Origin: Gammaproteobacteria bacterium
GTDB lineage: Bacteria; Pseudomonadota; Gammaproteobacteria; Pseudomonadales; Azotimanducaceae
Direction: 5' to 3'
Assembly (NCBI GenBank): GCA_018647445.1
Contig: JABGTE010000034.1
Coordinates: 1 to 37,142, forward strand
DNA: 37,142 nt
The notes under the pieces: model-generated
Told to the model about the DNA's origin: nothing
Database searches by the model: none
Seen by the model: only the letters and a program-made list of their open reading frames with translations
Shown here: positions 8,429 to 16,528 of the stretch, piece by piece
Layout of the letters: every line of letters starts with the position of its first letter
Numbering within the stretch: position 1 is the first letter of the stretch
Made by a program: the position numbers and the translations under genes

Positions 8429-8440
8429 GGTTCTAGAACC
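8429..8440. promoter_or_regulatory. 12-bp perfect palindrome in the rpoH/NUDIX divergent region
   Basis: GGTTCTAGAACC is a perfect dyad 13-24 bases before the NUDIX start codon and within the 183-bp region that must hold both divergent promoters. It may be an operator or a leader hairpin. It has no known regulator that I can name, and 12-bp palindromes do occur by chance. Confidence 0.3.
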
Positions 8441-8452
8441 ATTGGGCATTTC

Positions 8453-8965
8453 ATGAAAAAACAGAGTATTACAATCCCGAGCATTGATTGGACGCGTTGG
8501 CAGCCGGATCTGTTGACGACACTCGTTTTTATCCGGCGACACCAACAAGTGCTCTTGATCCACAAAAAAACGGGCCTGGGTGCTGGCAAGATACTAGGCC
8601 CTGGGGGCAAGCTCGAGCCAAACGAGACGCCGATCGCCTGCGCCATCCGAGAAACCGAAGAAGAGTTAAAGATCACCCCGCACGGCCTTCAACCCATGGC
8701 CGAATTGTTCTTTCACGATTTGGCTTACCCAAAAATAAAAATTTACGTTTATGTCTCAGATCAGTTTTCGGGCATCCCGACAGAAACCTTGGAAGCAGCG
8801 CCGCTTTGGTGCCCAATGACAGACCTGCCTCTGGACAAAATGTGGGCCGATGATCAATTTTGGCTACCTCAAGTTCTTCAGAATGAACCCATCCGCGGCT
8901 GGTTTTACTTCGATGGGGAGCGCCTGATTGACCATCGCATCGAATCGATTACCGTTGTGTTTTAG
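8453..8965 (+). CDS. NUDIX hydrolase, MTH1/8-oxo-dGTPase-like
   Basis: A 170-residue NUDIX hydrolase. The NUDIX box spans about residues 52-74: GKLEPNE, then seven residues, then RETEEEL, with the usual late glycine replaced by lysine. The rest follows animal MTH1 (NUDT1) rather than E. coli MutT: GLGAGKILGPGGK before the box, ELFFHDL after it, then a late block with MWADDQFWLPQVLQ and GWFYFDGERLIDH that corresponds to the human W-PDD-YW-P-LL and G-F-F-G segments lining the nucleotide pocket. The likely role is hydrolysis of oxidised purine nucleotides to protect DNA. It is transcribed away from rpoH, so a link to heat or oxidative stress is attractive but inferred. An N-terminal extension of about 15 residues has unknown meaning. 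Confidence 0.9.
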   Translation: MKKQSITIPSIDWTRWQPDLLTTLVFIRRHQQVLLIHKKTGLGAGKILGPGGKLEPNETPIACAIRETEEELKITPHGLQPMAELFFHDLAYPKIKIYVYVSDQFSGIPTETLEAAPLWCPMTDLPLDKMWADDQFWLPQVLQNEPIRGWFYFDGERLIDHRIESITVVF

Positions 8966-8988
8966 CGCGCGATTTGTGCGGGTACTGA

Positions 8989-9714
8989 TTATGTCTCAGG
9001 TCGAATCAACACCTCTGCCAAAAATGCCTGAACCGAATGACTGGCGCGCAAATTCGCAATTGAAGAATAGACCGTACCAAAATCCGGATTGTCGGCACCT
9101 GGATTGGTGAAAGCATGCGTTGTGCCACCGTAAACATGCATTTGCCAATCCACTTGCGCCGCGGTCATTTCTTGCTCAAACGCGAGCACTTGCTCGGGGG
9201 GCACCATCGGATCATCGTGACCATGCAAACAGAGGACTTTAGCGGTAATGGCCGCATTAACCGCCTCGCCAGGCGCCAAAATACCATGCACACTGACAAC
9301 ACCTTGGACGGCGGCGCCCATCCTTGCTAATTCGAGCACACACATGCCGCCAAAGCAGTAACCCACCGCCACTACAGCTGTGGCATCTATCTCGGGCCGC
9401 ACACTCACGGCGTCCAGTGCCGCGTTGATCCGTTGTCGCAACAAGCCTCGATCGGACGCGAGCGGCCCCATAAGCGCGGTGTTTAAGGCGACATCGCCAT
9501 CGGCGCCAAAGACGCCTTTCCCGTACATATCAATGGCAAATGCGGCATACCCAAGGCCCGCAATCTCGTGCGCTTTGTCGATTGCGTATTGTCGTCGACC
9601 TGTCCAATCATGGGCGACCAAGACTAGGGGTTTTGGTCCAAAACCCTCACCCTGAACCAAGCAGCCTTCTAATAAAATGTCACCATCGTAGTATTCAATC
9701 AGCTCCGATTGCAT
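8989..9714 (-). CDS. Dienelactone hydrolase family protein
   Basis: A 241-residue alpha/beta hydrolase of the dienelactone hydrolase (DLH) family. The nucleophile elbow is GYCFGGM with Cys120, as in true DLHs. The acid is in HGHDDPMVPPEQ and the histidine in YGGTTHAFTNPGAD, giving a full Cys-Asp-His triad. An early HDWTGRRQYA segment and IDMYGKGVFG also match the family. ATG at 9714 has GGAGGA about 7 bases upstream. Its stop faces the NUDIX stop with 23 bases between. Members often act on small esters or lactones of general metabolism, and there is no chlorocatechol pathway around it, so the substrate is open. Confidence 0.92.
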   Translation of the reverse strand: MQSELIEYYDGDILLEGCLVQGEGFGPKPLVLVAHDWTGRRQYAIDKAHEIAGLGYAAFAIDMYGKGVFGADGDVALNTALMGPLASDRGLLRQRINAALDAVSVRPEIDATAVVAVGYCFGGMCVLELARMGAAVQGVVSVHGILAPGEAVNAAITAKVLCLHGHDDPMVPPEQVLAFEQEMTAAQVDWQMHVYGGTTHAFTNPGADNPDFGTVYSSIANLRASHSVQAFLAEVLIRPET

Positions 9715-9931
9715 CGCGTGATCCTCCTCTTCTTTGAAACAGTTGTTGTTAAATTGCCGTTTTAATCTCACTTGTTACCGCAACCAGATGCCCTACCGCT
9801 GTTCAGCCACTGCCGCCCATCGAAAACCTAAGGTTTCCCTGAAGTCTAAACCGGAAAGCCCGTCGCCTGCGATAGCGCGAGAGCAGCAATCGACATGGCA
9901 GCAACGATTTCTGAATATCATGGCTGCGCGT

Positions 9932-10657
9932 TTAGACCCGTAACAAACGCAAACTCAAGCTTGCCGCGCGCTCGCCAAGCGCTTTTTGAACTTGGGCCGT
10001 TAAATGATAACCGTCGTCGGTAAGGGTGCCTGCTGGCGCACCTGCCTCAAAATCCAGATGCGCCGCAAAGCTCAGCCCACTGACCGATCGCTTTAGAACC
10101 GCATCTAACAGTCTCGCTCGGATACCACACACCGCGCGCAGGGGCTGTGGCAACGGCTCAAAGCGTGCCATCGGCGGGAGCCCCAAAAAAACAATCTTGG
10201 CCGCGCCTTTTTGTCGAATCAAGGTGATTAGGTCAAAGATGCTAGCCTGCCACCGCATCAGCGAGGTCAGCCCTGAGACATCGTTGACGCCCATTGAAAT
10301 CAGAAGCAAGTCGACATTTAGATCGTCAATGGCACGGCAGGTCGCGAGCACATCGCTGGCGGTGGCACTCGGTTGTCTCGCCACTTGCCAATTTACGTCA
10401 TCATCACTCTGGCGCATCAAAGCTTCTGCGCAGTACACCATTATGCCTTGGCCTGAGTCCTCCCCGTCTTTCGGCACAATTACCTGATCACCAAGGCCGA
10501 GTACTCGACGCCCAGCGCCCAATGTTGGCGCATTATCCCCCCACGCAACCGGTAGCATTGGGGCTTTGATCTTCGGAAGTCGTCGTTGTATTAGCTTCAG
10601 CTGAAGCCAACAGACGGGTAACAAAGGCAAGCAAAAAGCCCAAACAACAGCATGCAT
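9932..10657 (-). CDS. SGNH/GDSL-hydrolase-fold protein lacking the usual Ser nucleophile
   Basis: A 241-residue protein with an N-terminal hydrophobic anchor (VVWAFCLPLLPVCWLQL) and an SGNH hydrolase domain. Block III, LISMGVNDVSGL (about 119-130), and block V, DDGYHLT with Asp215 and His218, are clear. Block I, normally GDS, reads VLGLGDQVI, so the position of the catalytic serine (58) is glutamine. The usual downstream glycine-rich turn is also altered (PKDGEDSGQG). It may therefore be catalytically inactive or use another residue. ATG at 10657 begins the anchor; upstream in-frame TTG at 10759 would add an unusual charged stretch, and a GTG two codons before the ATG is also possible. No partner gene is adjacent on the same strand. 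Confidence 0.8.
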   Translation of the reverse strand: MHAVVWAFCLPLLPVCWLQLKLIQRRLPKIKAPMLPVAWGDNAPTLGAGRRVLGLGDQVIVPKDGEDSGQGIMVYCAEALMRQSDDDVNWQVARQPSATASDVLATCRAIDDLNVDLLLISMGVNDVSGLTSLMRWQASIFDLITLIRQKGAAKIVFLGLPPMARFEPLPQPLRAVCGIRARLLDAVLKRSVSGLSFAAHLDFEAGAPAGTLTDDGYHLTAQVQKALGERAASLSLRLLRV

Positions 10658-10790
10658 CAGCACAAGAACACCCTTTCGATATCTTTTTTCAGACGACTCG
10701 ATTTTATCCCGGCGCCCATTTCGGACACAATTATTGAACAATTCTTGACTCCATAACAAGCAAACGGATAACCTTCTCGCACTTCATTTA

Positions 10791-10975
10791 GTCAGGTGTT
10801 TTAGCTTAAAGCCCTAAAATGAAACGGGAAACCGGTGAGGATTTTTTCAATTCCGGTGCTGCCCCCGCAACGGTAAGCGAGGTGCGCTGCTTTTTACCAC
10901 TGTGCTCAAAAGCATGGGAAGGTAGCCGCGCAAACGTGTTCGCACGACGCTCGCAAGCCCGGAGACCGGCCTGAC
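10791..10975 (+). promoter_or_regulatory. Cobalamin (adenosylcobalamin-class) riboswitch aptamer
   Basis: The RNA would bind a B12 form and repress the downstream receptor gene. Key parts in order: GTCAGG at 10791-10796 pairs with CCTGAC at 10970-10975 as P1; ACGGGAAACCGGTG at about 10825; the invariant core GCTGCCCCCGCAACGG near 10858-10873; CCACTG at about 10898; GGGAAGGT near 10916; and the B12 box CCCGGAGACCGGCCTGAC at its 3' side. Spacing and order agree with the cobalamin family. It lies directly upstream of btuB on the same strand. Confidence 0.95.
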
Positions 10976-11021
10976 AACAATGCGGCAATGAACTGCGGCG
11001 GGCAGGTCATGACCATCGACT

Positions 11022-11069
11022 TCTCCTGCGCGCTATACCTTAATCCAATTGCTCGGCGGGAGCAGGAGA
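11022..11069 (+). promoter_or_regulatory. Shine-Dalgarno-sequestering hairpin of the B12 riboswitch
   Basis: TCTCCTGC at 11022-11029 is perfectly complementary to GCAGGAGA at 11062-11069, which contains the ribosome binding site GGAG just before the btuB ATG at 11079. Formation of this 8-bp helix would hide the site, giving translational control. No T-rich terminator is seen between aptamer and gene. This is read from complementarity and not from folding energy. Confidence 0.7.
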
Positions 11070-11078
11070 TGTTTCAGT

Positions 11079-13013
11079 ATGCCCTTCTTTTATTATCAGA
11101 CGACCTTAATCCAGACTCGGGCCAGGCCCACTTTTTTGCCGAACGTGCTTCTAACGTTTCTGCTGTTATCCAGCTGCGGGTCCCTTTGGGCGCAACCCAA
11201 TGACGAAACCATCACGGTGACCGCCTCTCGGCTGCCAATGGACAGTCTTCGATCCGGTAGCCAGATCAGCATCATTACCAAGGCAGACATTGATCTTCGA
11301 AATCCAAATTCACTGCCTGATTTGCTGCGTGGCCAACCAGGCCTCAGCGTCAGTCAACAGAGCGGACTTGGCGGCCTAACCCAAGTTCGAATGCGGGGCC
11401 GAGAGGCCAATCACGTGCTGGTGCTGGTTGATGGCGTCGAGGCCAACGATATTGGCCAGGGCAGTGAGTTCAATTTCAGCCAATTTCCCGTGCAACAAAT
11501 CGAACGCATTGAGATTGTGCACGGCGCAGAAAGCGCCATTTGGGGGAGCGATGCTATTGCGGGCGTTATTCATATCATGACCCGCTCGCCTGAGAGCGAG
11601 CCCAGTACGAATTTTTTAATCAGCGGAGGCAGTGAGCAGACCCAAAATCTTGCAATCGACAGCGCAACAAGACTTGGAGGCACTCAGCTAGCACTCGGTA
11701 TCAGCGATTTCAAAACGCGGGGTTTTAACGTCTCACGTCAAGGTGATGAACGCGATGGGTCCAAGCAACGAGCCGCCTACCTGAGAACCTCTTCCCCCCT
11801 GGCAAAGCATTGGCGTCTTAGTAGCGTATTTCGACTGCAGCAGAGCCAAAACGACTTCGATGATGTGGACTACGCATTGACTGGCCTACCCACGGATGCT
11901 GACTTTACATCCGCCCATCAAAACTGGATTGCAGGTGTGCGCATCGCATCAGATCATGAGGATTTCCAACAAACCCTATCCTTCAACTTTAGCCGGGATA
12001 AAAACACCAACCAAACGACGCCTAATGCAGAGACCCAAACCGATAGCGAAAAGCAGCAGGTCAACTATCAGATTAGCAAGACGCTCAACACAGCAACATG
12101 GATCGGACTGATGGAATATGAGTCCTTGGACTTCGAGCAACGCGGCCCGAGCAGTTTTTTCGGCGACCCCAACCAAAATCACACGTTGACACAACTGGCG
12201 CTCGGCGGAGAGTATCGGCTCGAGCAGGACAATTGGACCGGATCCTTAAGTGCAAGGCTCGAGCAGAATTCAGACTTTGGAGCAGGCCATAGCGTGCGTG
12301 GCAATGCCGCGTACTTCCTAACCGAGGCGACTAAAATTTTCGGTGCAATCGGGCGATCCACCAAAAACCCAACCTTCACCGAGCGTTTCGGCTACTACAC
12401 GAACTTCAAAGGTAATGATGCACTCGAGCCCGAGCACAGCCTCGCTTTGGACTTCGGCGTCTCCCATCGTTTTTCAACCTTGCCGATCACGATGGCGCTG
12501 CAAGGCTATTCTGCGCACCTTAAAAATGAAATCAACGGCTTTGTCTTTGATCCAGTTGATTTCGTTTACACCGCAAGCAATGATCCGCGTCGTAGTAAAC
12601 AACGCGGCTATGACGCTAAAATCAATTGGCAGCCAACCGACGACTTAACCGTTGAGGCTTTTTACGGAAGACTCAAAGCAACCGATGGCAGCAGCCTCAC
12701 CGAAATTAGGCGACCGCGGGCCACAGGTCTTTTCTCTATTGGCTATCGCGCGGAGAACTGGCACTACCAACTTTCCGCCGCCTATACTGGCACAAGCGAG
12801 GATATCTTTTACCCCCCCGTCGCGCCCTACCAAGAACGCGTTGAAATGAAGCCCTTTACATTGGTTGCCTTTACGTCAAACGTTTTAATCAGCAAACAAG
12901 TTGAGGCGTTCGTTGCGATCGATAACCTTTTCGACAACCAGTTTGAAGAGGTCTATGGTTATCAGCGGTCCGGCAGAACCGTCCGGTTTGGTGTTAAGCT
13001 ACGGTTAGACTAA
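11079..13013 (+). CDS. btuB: TonB-dependent vitamin B12 receptor BtuB
   Basis: A 644-residue outer membrane receptor that imports cobalamin with energy from TonB-ExbBD. A signal peptide ends near residue 38 (LLLSSCGSLWA). The TonB box region is DETITVTASRLP. The plug follows with DIDLRNPNSLPDLLRGQPGLSV, GGLTQVRMRGREANHVLVLVDGV and the PVQQIERIEIVHGAESAIWGSDAIAGVIHI block, all typical of BtuB. The barrel ends with DNLFDNQFEEVYGYQRSGRTVRFGVKL. ATG at 11079 has GGAG 10 bases upstream; that site is paired in the riboswitch hairpin. Length agrees with BtuB (about 600-650). No btuCDF or cobalamin salvage genes are adjacent in this window. Confidence 0.95.
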   Translation: MPFFYYQTTLIQTRARPTFLPNVLLTFLLLSSCGSLWAQPNDETITVTASRLPMDSLRSGSQISIITKADIDLRNPNSLPDLLRGQPGLSVSQQSGLGGLTQVRMRGREANHVLVLVDGVEANDIGQGSEFNFSQFPVQQIERIEIVHGAESAIWGSDAIAGVIHIMTRSPESEPSTNFLISGGSEQTQNLAIDSATRLGGTQLALGISDFKTRGFNVSRQGDERDGSKQRAAYLRTSSPLAKHWRLSSVFRLQQSQNDFDDVDYALTGLPTDADFTSAHQNWIAGVRIASDHEDFQQTLSFNFSRDKNTNQTTPNAETQTDSEKQQVNYQISKTLNTATWIGLMEYESLDFEQRGPSSFFGDPNQNHTLTQLALGGEYRLEQDNWTGSLSARLEQNSDFGAGHSVRGNAAYFLTEATKIFGAIGRSTKNPTFTERFGYYTNFKGNDALEPEHSLALDFGVSHRFSTLPITMALQGYSAHLKNEINGFVFDPVDFVYTASNDPRRSKQRGYDAKINWQPTDDLTVEAFYGRLKATDGSSLTEIRRPRATGLFSIGYRAENWHYQLSAAYTGTSEDIFYPPVAPYQERVEMKPFTLVAFTSNVLISKQVEAFVAIDNLFDNQFEEVYGYQRSGRTVRFGVKLRLD

Positions 13014-13224
13014 CGCGCAGCGCCATCGCAGGCACGCTCTGCCGGTGTAACGGCGTTGCCATCATCGACGCGGCTAGACGACAAGCGCGATGGTGGTCTC
13101 AGCGCCCTAGATCAGGCAGCGTCATAACCCTTTGTTGTTTGGCGCTGCAATACTTCTAAAAGATCATCTGAAAACCAGGGCTTTTATCAACCATCGATTC
13201 GGTTCAAAACGAGGAGGCAGCACT

Positions 13225-14067
13225 ATGACCCATGAATGCTTTGATGTGACCATCGACAACAACATCGCCCATATTCAATTAAGTCGCCCAGAGAAACGGA
13301 ACAGCATGGTGCCGCAATTTTGGGTTGAACTGCCGGCCATTATTCAAGAGATCGACGCAGAGACTAAAGCGCGGGTAATCGTTATATCCTCGACCGGCCC
13401 CCACTTTACGTCCGGTTTAGATGTCTCTTCCTTTGCAGGAGTTGGCCAAGTACCTGATGAGGATCAAAAGCAGCGTAAGCTCACCGCCGGCACCGCTTTT
13501 TATGACAACGTCTTGGTGATGCAAAGCGCCTTTAACGCCATCGAGGCTTGCCGGATTCCAGTGCTTGCAGCAATTCAAGGTGGCTGCATTGGCGGTGGCG
13601 TTGATCTCGTCACTGCCTGCGATATTCGCTACGCTACAAGCGATGCCTTTTTAACCATTTTTGAAACCAACATTGGCATGACTGCAGATGTGGGCACCTT
13701 CCCCCGACTCGTAAAACTCATCCCAGAGGGGTTTGTTCGAGAAATGGCTTATACTGGCCGTCGCGTGCCTGCTCAAGAGGCCGCGACAATGGGCCTCATC
13801 AACCGCGTTTTTGAGGATCAAGCGCAGATGCTAGAAGCGGTTATGGCAATCGCTGCAGAAATTGCAACCAAAGCTCCGCTCGCGGTCTATGGCTGCAAAA
13901 AAATGATTACCTACGCGCGAGACCATAACACCGCCGACGGTTTAGACTATATCGCAATCTGGAATGCCTCACATTTTAAGCTGGAGGAAATTCAAGAAGC
14001 GATGACGGCCAATGCTGAAAAGCGTCCCGGTCAGTTCGTCGACCTACCAAAATTGCGCAAAGCCTAG
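13225..14067 (+). CDS. Crotonase, delta3,5-delta2,4-dienoyl-CoA isomerase-like
   Basis: A 280-residue enoyl-CoA hydratase/isomerase family protein. The oxyanion-hole segments are HFTSGLDVSSF (about 60-70) and GGCIGGGVDLVTACDIRY (119-136). Asp127, Glu147 and Asp155 fall at the same spacings as the catalytic Asp176, Glu196 and Asp204 of rat dienoyl-CoA isomerase (ECH1), and the text TADVGTFPRLVKLIPEG continues the match. This isomerase moves double bonds so that fatty acids unsaturated at odd positions can enter beta-oxidation. ATG at 13225 has GAGGAGG at a good distance. It stands alone on the plus strand, and its stop overlaps the convergent permease stop within CCTAGCC. The ECH1 assignment rests on the three acidic residues. 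Confidence 0.9.
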   Translation: MTHECFDVTIDNNIAHIQLSRPEKRNSMVPQFWVELPAIIQEIDAETKARVIVISSTGPHFTSGLDVSSFAGVGQVPDEDQKQRKLTAGTAFYDNVLVMQSAFNAIEACRIPVLAAIQGGCIGGGVDLVTACDIRYATSDAFLTIFETNIGMTADVGTFPRLVKLIPEGFVREMAYTGRRVPAQEAATMGLINRVFEDQAQMLEAVMAIAAEIATKAPLAVYGCKKMITYARDHNTADGLDYIAIWNASHFKLEEIQEAMTANAEKRPGQFVDLPKLRKA

Positions 14068-15365
14068 CCTTTCAAGCGGCCAGAGACCCAATAGAATCCA
14101 AACCCAACAGCCACCACGAGAAGCCCCGCGAGGGCCTCCTCTGGCCTCTGAATCAAAATGTAGATCAATGTCCACAGCGTTAATCCGAGAAAGATCAGAG
14201 GCGTTACAGGGTACCCTAACGTCTGATAGATATCCTTTTTAAGCAGTCCTTTTGCTCGCAATCTGAAAACGCCACCGACCGTAAATAGGGTGTTCAGGCT
14301 GAGCACAAAACCGCTAAAAACCAGAACCGACTCAAAACTAGACGTCAAGACAAACGCAACTGACAGTGCTACCACGGTGAGGATCGCAATCTGCGGTAAG
14401 CCATCATCATTGGTTTTCGCCAACCGTTTAAATATTGGAAAATCCTGCCCAATTACTTGCAGCACTCTGGGGCCCGCCATCAGCATCGCGCTCACAGTTG
14501 AGATCAACAATAGCGACAACATTAGGCCCATCAACTGGCCGCCCAAACTGCCAAAGGCAAATTCTGCGGCGATCACGCCAACCTCAACTTTCCCTTGCAA
14601 GGCTTCGATTGGCGCAACGGCCAAGAAGACGTAGTTCAACAGCACATAAAAGCCCATCACCATCACAGTGCCAATCATTAGGATCGCTGGAAGGCGTTTT
14701 GCAGGCTGATCAATTTCATCAATTAAATAGGTTGCCGCGTTCCAACCCGTATAGGCATAGTTAACGTAAATCAGCGCCACCGCAAACGCGCCGGATGACA
14801 AGCTTCCTAGATCACTAGCCACTGGAAGTTTTGGCATAGTCATTTCATGATCAGAGAAAGTAAGCGCAGCAACACTAAAGATCAGAATGAGGACCACCTT
14901 AAGCAAGGTGAAGATCAACTGGGTTTTACCACTGACCGTTCGGGAATAGCAGTGCATCAACCCCAGTAAAATCACCAAGAGCGAAGCCGCAAGCGTCTGG
15001 TTAATGTCCGGCAGCACAGCGCCCAGGTAGGCCCCAAAGGTCATCGCCGCCAGTGCGATAGGGGCAGCGAACCCGACAGTAATTGAAACCCAACCGGAGA
15101 CAAAACCAAAAGACGGATGATAGAGGCGTCCAAGAAAATTGTATTCGCCGCCAGAGCGCGGCAATTGGGCGCCGAGCTCTGCATAGGTTAACGCCCCGCA
15201 AAGTGCCGCAATGCCGCCAATGATCCAGAGCAACAAGATCATACTGACAGACTGAATGTCCAGCAATTGGAACCCTAAACTGGTAAACACGCCTGTGCCC
15301 ACCATATTGGCGACCACAATCGCAATCGCAGTTTTTTGATCAAACTTTTGGGTCAATTCAGTCAT
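14064..15365 (-). CDS. APC superfamily amino acid/polyamine permease
   Basis: A 433-residue inner membrane transporter with about 12 hydrophobic segments. The first helix carries the APC substrate motif VANMVGTGVFTSLG, with the unwound GTG stretch. ALTYAELGAQLPRSGGEYNFL is the conserved loop after helix 2, and SFGFVSGWVS follows as expected. YAYTGWNAATYLIDEIDQPAKRLP matches helix 6-7 of amino acid permeases. The start ATG lacks a strong ribosome site and lies 18 bases after the Ca2+/Na+ exchanger stop, so the two are likely co-transcribed. The substrate is unknown; LAT/YfnA-like members take neutral or cationic amino acids. Confidence 0.92.
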   Translation of the reverse strand: MTELTQKFDQKTAIAIVVANMVGTGVFTSLGFQLLDIQSVSMILLLWIIGGIAALCGALTYAELGAQLPRSGGEYNFLGRLYHPSFGFVSGWVSITVGFAAPIALAAMTFGAYLGAVLPDINQTLAASLLVILLGLMHCYSRTVSGKTQLIFTLLKVVLILIFSVAALTFSDHEMTMPKLPVASDLGSLSSGAFAVALIYVNYAYTGWNAATYLIDEIDQPAKRLPAILMIGTVMVMGFYVLLNYVFLAVAPIEALQGKVEVGVIAAEFAFGSLGGQLMGLMLSLLLISTVSAMLMAGPRVLQVIGQDFPIFKRLAKTNDDGLPQIAILTVVALSVAFVLTSSFESVLVFSGFVLSLNTLFTVGGVFRLRAKGLLKKDIYQTLGYPVTPLIFLGLTLWTLIYILIQRPEEALAGLLVVAVGFGFYWVSGRLKG

Positions 15366-15383
15366 GGCAAAAAAACCGCTCGC

Positions 15384-16340
15384 TTAACCTGAAAACAGGA
15401 CCCATATATAGCCCCCGTATCCGCACAAAAGCCCAACTCCGGCCAGCCGCCCGATTTTCGCGCCAAACATAGCAAAAAGCCAAAGCACTATCGCAGCGCT
15501 CAGCATGACCCAAATATCAAACCTTAAGAAAGCGGGATCGATGGGGATGTCCGCAACCATTAACGTCACGCCGAGTACCGCAAGAATATTAAACAAGTTG
15601 CTGCCTACGACATTGCCCAACGCAACATCGCTGTTTCTGTAATAGGCCGCGACCAAAGTTGCGCTCAGCTCGGGAAGCGAAGTCCCCAGAGCCACTAAGC
15701 TTGCGCCAATTACACTTTCCGACACGCCGAGATTCAAGGCCAGGCTCGTTCCTGCAGTCACCACAAAGTTAGCCCCTACCGGTAATGCGACCATTCCAAG
15801 CCCAATCAAACCAGATATCCGCCAATAGGAGCCTTTATGCGCCGCACTTGCATCCTGATTTTGGGTTAACTCATCTAAGGCCGCAAACGGCACACTGCCC
15901 TTAACACTCAAGAACAGAAAGAGCGCGAGAATGAGTAGCATAACAATACCCGCGGGGAGACTCAGAACGCCCAAAAAGCACAACAAAATAAAACCGACGG
16001 TAACCGCAAGCATCCAGTGAACTTGGATCTTCAACCCACCTTGTCGAGTCACAATAGGATGTAGTAACACTGGCAAGCCGAGCACCAAAAGCACATTGGC
16101 AATATTGCTACCAATGACATTGCCGAGCGCTATCTGAGGATGCCCAGACAGCGTCGACATAATCGAAATAACGAGTTCAGGCGCTGAGGTACCCATTGCT
16201 ACGACGGTTACCCCAACGATCAAAGGGGAGATGCCGCGCTTGGTACCAAAACCCAAGGCCCCTCGAACGAGAAAATCCCCGCCAAACATCAGCAAAATAA
16301 AGCCGAATATCAGCTCCAAATAAACTAAAAATTCAAACAC
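15384..16340 (-). CDS. Calcium/sodium exchanger, CaCA family (YrbG-like)
   Basis: A 318-residue membrane antiporter with two inverted halves of five helices. Both alpha repeats are clear: GVTVVAMGTSAPELVISIMSTLSG with ALGNVIGSNIANVLLVLG in the first half, and GASLVALGTSLPELSATLVAA with ALGNVVGSNLFNILAVLG in the second. The glutamates in the two PEL motifs bind Ca2+. Length equals E. coli YrbG and Methanocaldococcus NCX. A GTG start is used (VFEFLVYLEL in the unprocessed reading). The permease gene follows at 18 bases. Its role is presumably ion homeostasis, with exchange of Ca2+ for Na+ at the inner membrane. Confidence 0.94.
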   Translation of the reverse strand: MFEFLVYLELIFGFILLMFGGDFLVRGALGFGTKRGISPLIVGVTVVAMGTSAPELVISIMSTLSGHPQIALGNVIGSNIANVLLVLGLPVLLHPIVTRQGGLKIQVHWMLAVTVGFILLCFLGVLSLPAGIVMLLILALFLFLSVKGSVPFAALDELTQNQDASAAHKGSYWRISGLIGLGMVALPVGANFVVTAGTSLALNLGVSESVIGASLVALGTSLPELSATLVAAYYRNSDVALGNVVGSNLFNILAVLGVTLMVADIPIDPAFLRFDIWVMLSAAIVLWLFAMFGAKIGRLAGVGLLCGYGGYIWVLFSG

Positions 16341-16528
16341 GTATAACGAACTCGCAGCAGCTATTTATTGGAAGGTAATTCAAAGGAGCGACCGCCTTTT
16401 CAGCGACCTCATGGTTTCAATATTGAGAAGACCCGTCGAATTAACAATAGCCGTCATTCACCGATCCTCCCCGCTTTTGAACCAAGTCTAACGACTGCGT
16501 TGTTGGAACACCAGAACCAAAAAAAGCC

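Noticed and set aside
9734-9943. Small plus-strand gene of up to 69 residues
   Set aside because: It has no ribosome site and a basic, random-looking composition, and overlaps the ends of two minus-strand genes.
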